Below, piece by piece: positions 23,600 to 32,756 of a stretch of DNA of 32,756 bases. This DNA comes from Acetobacter conturbans (lineage in GTDB: Bacteria > Pseudomonadota > Alphaproteobacteria > Acetobacterales > Acetobacteraceae). Below the pieces are notes generated by a model. That model saw only the letters and a list, made by a program, of their open reading frames with translations. It made no database searches and was not told where the DNA came from. Made by a program: the position numbers and the translations under genes. The stretch lies in NCBI RefSeq assembly GCF_011516755.1, contig NZ_WOSY01000022.1:1-32756 (forward strand). The letters run 5' to 3'. Position 1 is the stretch's first letter; each line of letters opens with the position of its first letter.

Positions 23600-24411
23600 T
23601 AAGAGCCTGTTTGGAAAATCACGGGTGAGCATTTCTGCGCATGAGATTGGCGCCCATGGCGACGCATGGCCTGTGACACGTCGACGCGGCGCTCGTAATC
23701 ACGCACGAGCCGGCGCCAGCGGGTCATCCAGCCAAAGGTCCTCTCGACCACCCAGCGTCGCGGCAACACCTCGAAGCCCTTTGCTCCGTCACGGCGGCGG
23801 ATAATCTCGACGATGAAATCCAGATAAGTCGCCTTGTCCATCAACTTCAAGCGGTTATAGGCGCCATCGGCGAACAGATGCTTCACCCACGGCCAACGCC
23901 TGCGGATCGCATCCAGGATCATCTGAGCGCCGGCACTGTCGGAGATGTCGGCCGGAGTCAGGTTGACCATCAGAAGGCGCCCGTCCGTGTCGACGGCGAT
24001 ATGCCGCTTGCGTCCGACGACTTTTTTGCCGGCATCGTAACCCCTTGTCCTGGCATGAGGCGCCTTGATGCTCTGGCTGTCGATCACCGCTGCTGTCGGA
24101 CTGGCCTCGCGGCCTGCCTGCTCCCGGTCGAGCATCAGTTCAACGTCATGGATGGTCTGGAACAGGAACCGTCGCGCCAGCTCACGAAACCAGCCATAGA
24201 CCGTGCGCCAGTGCCCAAAGTGGATCGGCAGCATCCGCCAACCGCAGCCTGAACGAACGAGATAGCGCACCGCATTGATCACCTCACGGAATTCAACCTC
24301 TCGTGGGCGGCCACGACGTTCAGGACCTGGCATCAATGGCACGATCCGCTCCCATTCCTCGTCTGTCATGTCAGACGGGTAGCGTTTCGTCTTACGGGTG
24401 ATCCTGGCCAT
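23599..24411 (-). CDS. IS5-family transposase, element 2, with frameshifted C-terminus
   Basis: A 270-residue frame from MARITRKTKRYPSDMTDEEW. The Asp (AAVIDSQSIKAP), Asp (HLFADGAYNRLKL) and Glu (RRWVVERTFGWMTRWRR) are all present. After VDVSQAM a 5-base deletion relative to the expected coding sequence changes the frame. The normal ending ANLMRRNAHP is replaced by RRHGRQSHAQKCSPVIFQTG. The stop lies outside the element, in the TAA spacer and the last base of element 1. The catalytic core is whole, so whether the protein works depends on the importance of the last 17 residues. Confidence 0.8.
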   Translation of the reverse strand: MARITRKTKRYPSDMTDEEWERIVPLMPGPERRGRPREVEFREVINAVRYLVRSGCGWRMLPIHFGHWRTVYGWFRELARRFLFQTIHDVELMLDREQAGREASPTAAVIDSQSIKAPHARTRGYDAGKKVVGRKRHIAVDTDGRLLMVNLTPADISDSAGAQMILDAIRRRWPWVKHLFADGAYNRLKLMDKATYLDFIVEIIRRRDGAKGFEVLPRRWVVERTFGWMTRWRRLVRDYERRVDVSQAMRRHGRQSHAQKCSPVIFQTGS

Positions 24412-24480
24412 CCGGCCCCTCTGCTCTGGCGTCCACATCCAGAGCTTGAATCACATCAGATCGATTTTCCAAACAGGCTC
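23603..24480 (-). mobile_element. IS5-family element 2 (878 bp)
   Basis: It has a perfect 18-bp inverted repeat, GAGCCTGTTTGGAAAATC at 23603 and its complement ending at 24480. It is separated from element 1 by only TAA. The right-hand flank is TTA. It is related to element 1 but clearly a different IS, 27 bases shorter: 22 in the 5' leader and 5 missing near the 3' end of the gene. Confidence 0.9.
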
Positions 24481-24491
24481 TTAGCCGGGAA

Positions 24492-24554
24492 ATGGCCGAA
24501 CAGTTCGATGTCGTGATCGTGGGCAGCGTTCAGGAAACTGTCAGGTTCGCCTGA
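24492..24554 (+). pseudogene. Possible N-terminal remnant of an FAD-dependent oxidoreductase
   Basis: A 20-residue frame MAEQFDVVIVGSVQETVRFA starts just past the IS5 element. MAEQFDVVIVGS is a textbook start of a Rossmann FAD-binding protein, but the GxG is lost and the frame stops. It could be the first codons of a gene deleted next to the IS, or chance. Confidence 0.3.
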
Positions 24555-24614
24555 TATACTGAAGATCCTGCCGCAGCTCATTCACGCGATGATACAGAAA
24601 GCCGACTGAACTTC

Positions 24615-25928
24615 ATGTGTACTCGTCATGTCGATTATCAGGTCGTTAACCGCGCCTCGGAATGGGCAGGGATTCATTTCCTGAAAATCCGTACTTTCTG
24701 TATCGCTCTCACCCTGGTCACCCTCTGCTTTTCTTCAGCTCTTATTTCAAAGGCCAGAGGTCAGAGCCTCACCTTTGCCCAGGGGGTGGAAGCGGCATGG
24801 TCCGTCGATCCGGGGCGGGATGAACTGAATACGAACTATCGTTCGGCATCGGCACGGGCCGAGGCTGCCGACTCCTGGTTTGCAGGAGGCCCGACGGTGT
24901 CGGGTCAGTATTTTGACGATCACGCCATCGGCAGCAATGAGGGATACACAACCTACGAGGGGAGTGTTTCTGTTCCCCTCTGGTTGCCCGGACAGGGCAC
25001 CGCTACTGTTAAAGCGGCGAAAGCAGAAGCCTTGACCGTACAGGAACGGCTGCATGTGGAGCGGATGGCTGTCGCCATGAGGGTTCTGGATACCTCCGCC
25101 GGCGTGCTGATGGCCCGGAAACGTCTCAGCATTGCTCAGACACTGCGGGAAACGCTGGAAAAAATAAAACTGTCTGTCCAGCATGGCGTCCGGTCTGGTG
25201 AGAATACTCTGGCAGATGAGCATGCCGTCGCCGCCGATCTGGCGAACGCAGCCAGCGAGCATTCACTGGCCGTCGAGCAGGTTGAAACGACGACGTCAGC
25301 GCTTCGCATCGTGCTGGGCCGCTCCGGGGTACCGAACATCCTCTCCTACGATGATCCGGCTGCCGCGCGTGCAAGGTTGACTTCCGTCAGGATTCTTGAG
25401 GACAACGATCCGCGTGTAAGAGCCGCACAGCAGGCTGTCCGTGCGGCGGAAGAAGGTATGCGTCTGGCACGGGCTTCATTCATGCCCGACCCGGAAGTTG
25501 GTGTCGCTGCGATTCATGAGAAACAGTATGGCAGCCCATGGGATGATCGGGTGGGCATTACAGTGTCGGTCCCTCTGCCGAGTGACGTCCGCAATGTCCC
25601 GCTGGAGGCCGAAGCGAGAAACAAGCTAGCCGCGGCCTCCAACCAAGAACAGCAGGCCCGTCGAAGCGTACGCCAGGAACTGGCGCAGGTTTTTGTCCAC
25701 CTGACGGCGGCAAAGGACACATTCAGAAATTCAGTGTTGTCCGCTGACGATATGAACAAGCGCGCCAATGAGATGGTTCGGTCGTGGCAGGCTGGTGAGA
25801 CATCGCTGATCGAACTTCTGCGTGCCAGAGCTGCTGCGTACAGCGCACTGCAGACGCGTAATCAGGCGGAGATCGCTTGGCATGCCGCAATCATCCGGAC
25901 ATTAATCGCAGCAGGAGAATTCCAGTGA
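24615..25928 (+). CDS. czcC: CzcC/TolC-family outer membrane channel of a metal efflux system
   Basis: A 437-residue outer membrane efflux protein. A hydrophobic stretch at residues 23-45 ending SALISKARG looks like a signal peptide after an unusually long N-terminal extension; the true start may be downstream of 24615, where no strong Shine-Dalgarno is seen. Two OEP repeats follow: helices around 55-245 and 265-435. VGITVSVPLP is the beta-barrel strand motif, and WQAGETSLIELLRARAAAYS is typical near the end. It would form the exit duct of the pump encoded next. Its stop overlaps the GTG start of the adaptor gene. Confidence 0.88.
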   Translation: MCTRHVDYQVVNRASEWAGIHFLKIRTFCIALTLVTLCFSSALISKARGQSLTFAQGVEAAWSVDPGRDELNTNYRSASARAEAADSWFAGGPTVSGQYFDDHAIGSNEGYTTYEGSVSVPLWLPGQGTATVKAAKAEALTVQERLHVERMAVAMRVLDTSAGVLMARKRLSIAQTLRETLEKIKLSVQHGVRSGENTLADEHAVAADLANAASEHSLAVEQVETTTSALRIVLGRSGVPNILSYDDPAAARARLTSVRILEDNDPRVRAAQQAVRAAEEGMRLARASFMPDPEVGVAAIHEKQYGSPWDDRVGITVSVPLPSDVRNVPLEAEARNKLAAASNQEQQARRSVRQELAQVFVHLTAAKDTFRNSVLSADDMNKRANEMVRSWQAGETSLIELLRARAAAYSALQTRNQAEIAWHAAIIRTLIAAGEFQ

Positions 25929-27121
25929 GCTTCAGAATAGTCGTCATCGGACACCAGAGGTGGCTTCTGGCGCTGTTCTGCCTCTCCGGGGCGCTCACAC
26001 AGCCCGCATTCGCGACAGACGACGAACAGACCATCACGATGGGAGCGGCTGCACGGGCGAATGCCAAGCTGGTGATCTCAGTGGTGCAACATGGCACGCT
26101 CGGGGAAAATCTCGACGCAATGGGCACCGTCATGTCTGACGCGAGCCGTATCGTTCGCATTCATCCTGCTGGATCAGGAAAAATTCTGAATGTGGCTGTT
26201 GTACCTGGACAGCATGTCCGCAAGGGCGAGGTTCTTCTTACGTATCAGGATCACTCCCTGCATTTGGTCCGCCTTGAGATGACAAAGGCGCAGTCTGCGT
26301 TGTCGACGGCACAGGCAGCCTATCAGAATGCTGCCGCAGCCTATAGCCGGAGCCGTGATCTGGAAGGGATAACGGTTGCCGCCGGAGAAACCAGGCACCG
26401 TCTAGCGCTCTTCAAAGCAGCAAGAGACGATATTACGGCCCGGCAGGCTGATGTGGATACTCTGCAACACCAGCTTGATGAAGAATACAATTCCGTAACG
26501 GAATCGGACAAGGGACAGATCACCCCCACAGATGAGACATCCTCCATCATCTCGCCGACCACGAGTGAGGTGCAGAGCGTGCTTGTCGGTGTTGCGGATG
26601 ATATCTCGCCCGCGACGGAACTGGTGGCTCTGGCCGACATGTCGTCGGTCTGGATCGTATCGGACATCCTCCCGCAGGATGCCGCTCAGATCGTCGAAGG
26701 TGGTGAGCAGACAACGGAACTGCCAGCAGATGGCGCAATGACCTTGCTGACGTCGAAGATAACGTCAGTCGGCGATCTGGCGGACCCCGTGACCGGCCTT
26801 GTTCGTGTCATCAGCCGCGCAGCGAACCCCGGAGGCCATCTTCACCCGGGCATGTTTCTCAATACGCACCTGCCGACACGCGCCCGAACTGAAGGCATTA
26901 TCGTGCCCGAAAGTGCCGTTACGGAGATCAACGGCATCAGCACCGTCTTCCTGCCCGTCGGCCCCGACCGTTTTCGCCCGCAAGAGGTTCACGTCGGTGC
27001 CGAAAGCGCCGGACAAAAGGTCATCGTCTCCGGCCTCACGGTGGGCGACAGGATTGTGACGCATGGCGCATTTGCCCTGAAAGCCATCATACAGACCTCT
27101 GATCTGTCCGACGGAGACTGA
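25925..27121 (+). CDS. czcB: CzcB-like periplasmic adaptor (RND membrane fusion protein)
   Basis: A 398-residue adaptor starting at a GTG inside the preceding stop (GTGA). Residues 1-31 form a signal peptide (LLALFCLSGALTQPAFA). The lipoyl-like half IVRIHPAGSGKILNVAVVPG with GQHVRKGEVLLTYQD, a helical hairpin of about 115-200, and the barrel region ALADMSSVWIVSDILPQDAA are in family order. GIIVPESAVTEINGISTVFL precedes the membrane-proximal domain. It links the inner-membrane pump and the outer-membrane channel. The GTG start was chosen because upstream in-frame codons lie inside czcC. Confidence 0.88.
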   Translation: MSFRIVVIGHQRWLLALFCLSGALTQPAFATDDEQTITMGAAARANAKLVISVVQHGTLGENLDAMGTVMSDASRIVRIHPAGSGKILNVAVVPGQHVRKGEVLLTYQDHSLHLVRLEMTKAQSALSTAQAAYQNAAAAYSRSRDLEGITVAAGETRHRLALFKAARDDITARQADVDTLQHQLDEEYNSVTESDKGQITPTDETSSIISPTTSEVQSVLVGVADDISPATELVALADMSSVWIVSDILPQDAAQIVEGGEQTTELPADGAMTLLTSKITSVGDLADPVTGLVRVISRAANPGGHLHPGMFLNTHLPTRARTEGIIVPESAVTEINGISTVFLPVGPDRFRPQEVHVGAESAGQKVIVSGLTVGDRIVTHGAFALKAIIQTSDLSDGD

Positions 27122-27128
27122 CACCGCC

Positions 27129-30202
<3,074 letters not shown>

Positions 30203-30206
<4 letters not shown>

Positions 30207-30868
30207 AAATCCTGATCATCGAAGACGAACCGGCTCTTGGTTCTGCCGTCAGGGACCGTGTCCGTCAGGCTGGTCATGTTGCCGACTGGTTCAGAACCCT
30301 GACTGACGGGCGGGCAGCCCTGAGAGCGTCCGCTTACGATTCTCTTCTGCTCGATCTCGGGCTTCCAGACGGCAATGGCCGGTACCTTCTGCGTGAGATC
30401 CGGCGAAATCGTTCTTCTCTGGCTGTCCTGATCACAACCGCTCAGGACCAGATAAGCGACAGGATTGCAGGTCTGTCGGAGGGAGCAGACGATTATATCG
30501 TCAAGCCTTACGATCTCGACGAACTCGTCGCCCGTATTGAAGCAGTCGCCAGACGATACATCGCATTGCCGGATAATATTGTGATCATTGATGACGTGGA
30601 GATCGATCTTTCTCGGCGACAGCTCAGACGTGAAGGACGCACGATCGATCTTTCCGCGCGCGAATGGGCCATTGTCGAACTTCTTGCCCGTCGACCGGGG
30701 GCACTGTGCAGCCGCGAGCAGATCGAAGATGCTCTTTATGGCCTCAGCGACGATGTGGAGAGCAATGCCATTGAAGTCTTTATCAGCAGGATACGAAAGA
30801 AAACCGGACCCGGCCTGATCGTGACGGTCCGGGGCAGAGGCTACAGCCTTGCAGAAAGTTCATCCTGA
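30203..30868 (+). CDS. OmpR-family response regulator for the metal efflux operon
   Basis: A 221-residue regulator. The receiver domain has the acidic pair Glu7/Asp8 (IIEDEP), the phosphorylated Asp51 (LLLDLGLPDGNG), Thr79 and Lys101 (YIVKPYDLDEL). The C-terminal winged helix includes IDLSAREWAIVELLARRPGA and EVFISRIRKKTGPGLIVTVR. It starts within the last codon of czcA (ATGA) and its stop touches the kinase start, so pump and sensor are made together. It probably activates the operon at a promoter upstream of czcC. Confidence 0.93.
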
Positions 30869-32235
30869 TGAAGCGCTGGAGCCTGGCGTCCCGCATAGTG
30901 TCCGGGACACTGATTATCGTGCTAGGCGCGCTGGTGTTGCTCAGTATCCTCGTCGCGGCCTTTACCCGCTATGAAGTCACGGAGCGTCTCGACAACTCGC
31001 TGCAGGAAGTGGCCGAACGCCTGGAGTTCGTCATCAGTGAACTGGACAGAACGGATCAGAAGAGCACCACGCCAGGTGGTCAGGTCGCACGCCTGCCCGG
31101 TGTGAATCGGCGTACACTGGCCTATCAGATTGCCTCGCCGGACGGCCGCCTTGAGGTGAGATCGCAGAATGCACCAGAGACGCTGTTTGTTCCCCGACTG
31201 AAAATGGGATTTTACAATGTGCCGTCGTTCCGGGTGTATAGTGTCCCTTCCGCATCCGGTCGCCATTACATTCTGGTGGGGGAGCCGGCCTTTCACCGAA
31301 ATGAAGCAGTCAGGCGGGCTATCCTGATTTCAGTCCTGCCAATGGTGATATTTTTTCCGGCAATCTGGGTCTTGGTCCGCTGGCGCGTCCGCCGCGCCAT
31401 GCGTCCCCTCACAAGCCTTCAGCACGAAATCAGGAGTAGAGGCGGTACCAATCTGGTTCCAATCCCGCCGCTGGATCTGCCCGAAGAGCTTGTGACAATT
31501 CATTCCGCCGTCAATCTTCTTCTTGAACGTCTGAAAATGGCGCTCTCGACCGAACGCGCCTTTGCCGCGAATGCCGCACATGAGCTGCGCAACCCCATAG
31601 GCGCGCTTCTGGCGCAGGTGCAGGTCCTCAGAAATCTGCTTCAGCGTTCAGAATATGAAGAGCGCGCGACGACCATCATGCACCAGGCCCGCAGGATTGG
31701 CCGGATGATGGAAAAACTCCTTCAGCTTTCACGAGTAACGTCGGGAATCGCTCTTACGGGGGATATATTTGATCTGGTGCCTGTCATCCAGTTTCTGGCA
31801 CGGGAGCTTGAGCGAGAAAAAAACCAGACCATTGACCTTTCAGGAGTCCCTCATCTCATGATTCGGGGCGACATGGATGCCGCAGGGATCCTGTTTCGTA
31901 ATCTTCTGGAAAATGCTGTTCTTCATGGTTCTTCTCTGCGGCCGGCGCACGTGATTGTAACGGAGAATTCCGAAATTCTGATCTTTAATGACTGCGATCC
32001 CCTCACACTTGAGAGTTTGCAGAATATGGAAAAGCCCTTCGTGAGAGGTAAAACTAACGCTGAAGGCAGTGGTCTCGGGCTTGCGATAGTGCGACAGGTC
32101 TCTCTTCAGCTTCAGGCTGACATCACGATAACCTCCCCTGCTCCAGGAAAAACAAGGGGTATTGTCGTTACTGTTCGTTTCCCGTCCGGCGATACCGAAG
32201 TCGAAGCCAGTTGGGAGGGATCGAAGAACTATTGA
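30868..32235 (+). CDS. Sensor histidine kinase paired with the metal response regulator
   Basis: A 455-residue membrane kinase. Transmembrane helices lie at about 12-32 and 151-171, enclosing a periplasmic sensor region of about 115 residues. A HAMP-like linker follows. The phosphorylated His238 is in AAHELRNPIGALLAQ. The ATPase domain has the N box NLLENAVLHG and the G2 box GSGLGLAIVRQV; a classical DxGxG box is not obvious (FNDCDPL occupies that place). The periplasmic domain has few Cys or His, so the metal site is not apparent. It shares one base with the regulator gene. Confidence 0.9.
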   Translation: MKRWSLASRIVSGTLIIVLGALVLLSILVAAFTRYEVTERLDNSLQEVAERLEFVISELDRTDQKSTTPGGQVARLPGVNRRTLAYQIASPDGRLEVRSQNAPETLFVPRLKMGFYNVPSFRVYSVPSASGRHYILVGEPAFHRNEAVRRAILISVLPMVIFFPAIWVLVRWRVRRAMRPLTSLQHEIRSRGGTNLVPIPPLDLPEELVTIHSAVNLLLERLKMALSTERAFAANAAHELRNPIGALLAQVQVLRNLLQRSEYEERATTIMHQARRIGRMMEKLLQLSRVTSGIALTGDIFDLVPVIQFLARELEREKNQTIDLSGVPHLMIRGDMDAAGILFRNLLENAVLHGSSLRPAHVIVTENSEILIFNDCDPLTLESLQNMEKPFVRGKTNAEGSGLGLAIVRQVSLQLQADITITSPAPGKTRGIVVTVRFPSGDTEVEASWEGSKNY

Positions 32236-32756
32236 TTGATGTCCTGGCTACCTGATTTCAGGCGCAGGGTACGCTGAACCGCTCCGGCACTGGCAGAGAC
32301 AAGCCCTTGTATGCCGTGCTGCGACGTCCGCTTTGAGAAAGCTTCGGACGGCCCTGCGACGTCCGAGAAGAGGCGAATGCCGCCTGTCTGTTCTGGTTCT
32401 CTTGGGCCGACAGGCGAGTTAGGGGGGTGGAATGTCCGTTGTTGGACGCTAGGATAGAGAACCAGATATTGCCACATGAGTAATGTTCCGGGAGTGGATT
32501 GATAGCTCACGGAGCACGGCACCCACATGCAATTCCTTTCAGCGCACCGGTCGAAGCCTTTTTTCGTGGGGCAACATGTGACAGGCGTGAACTTCATGGA
32601 CGTTGAGATGGTCAGCCGCAGCGGCGGTATACTCGCATAGCCGACCGGTAATCCCCCCATTTTTAGTGGGGCATTGAATGAGAATTCAGGCAGCTGTTTT
32701 TAGTTTCTGGGCGGGGGTTAGCCCGCTGTTCCCCATGTTGGGTCTGTCATGGTTAT
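32236..32756. other. Non-coding tail with short repeats
   Basis: I see no supported gene in these 521 bases. The dodecamer CTGCGACGTCCG occurs twice (32319-32330 and 32354-32365), with related pieces CTTCGGACG between them and ATGTCCGTTGTTGGAC near 32430. Near the window edge there is a CCCCA/TGGGG hairpin (minus strand, about 32668-32684) without a T-run, and sequence that might be the start of another mobile element. The operon before it has no clear intrinsic terminator. Confidence 0.4.

Noticed and set aside
32229..32660. A 143-codon minus-strand frame at the right end
   Set aside because: No recognisable domain or ribosome binding site, and it overlaps the repeat-rich tail. The kinase stop is close to its end, but there is no support for a gene.

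Overview
The window looks like accessory DNA from a GC-rich alphaproteobacterium. An acetic acid bacterium (Acetobacteraceae such as Komagataeibacter, Gluconacetobacter or Acetobacter) is the best guess. The guess rests on the Ti/RP4-like integrative-element gene order at the left end, the IS5 (IS1031-type) transposases, and the mix of heavy-metal, arsenic and alcohol/aldehyde oxidation genes. It is an inference, because no rRNA, tRNA or core gene is present.

Layout. (1) 1-7747: a conjugation module on the + strand (RHH protein end, DUF2840, TraF peptidase, DUF736, lytic transglycosylase, DUF3363 relaxase, ParDE, a small ORF, TraG coupling protein, CopG/RHH protein). The trb mating-pair genes that usually follow are absent. 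(2) 7907-12626: a LysR regulator divergent from a GMC oxidoreductase, a tautomerase with the complete residue set of malonate semialdehyde decarboxylase, a terminator, and an aldehyde dehydrogenase. (3) 12627-13632: decayed DNA with a hexapeptide acetyltransferase pseudogene carrying at least five lesions. (4) about 13620-18239: nested insertion sequences. A truncated IS110-family element abuts an IS3-family element (29-bp inverted repeats at 14026 and 18211), and the IS3 element is itself interrupted by two complete IS110-family elements. Removing 1380 bp and 1604 bp restores both IS3 reading frames. (5) 18364-19825: cytochrome b561 divergent from a VIT1/CCC1 metal transporter. (6) 19903-22694: arsR-arsC-arsB-arsH. 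(7) 22695-24480: two different IS5-family elements side by side. (8) 24615-32235: a czcCBA-like metal efflux operon coupled to an OmpR-type response regulator and a histidine kinase. (9) 32236-32756: no supported gene, with short repeated motifs.

How the genes may work together. The left module would process and deliver DNA, but on this evidence it cannot transfer itself without trb genes from elsewhere. The LysR-controlled genes could oxidise a C3 alcohol or hydroxyacid, decarboxylate malonate semialdehyde to acetaldehyde and oxidise that to acetate; this is a hypothesis from active-site residues and neighbourhood. The ars and czc operons look complete, and their internal overlaps suggest translational coupling.

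Most worth a second look: the nested IS110/IS3 structure, where exact insertion sites and candidate bridge-RNA regions (15438-15718 and 17702-17940, minus strand) can be read, and the malonate semialdehyde decarboxylase cluster.
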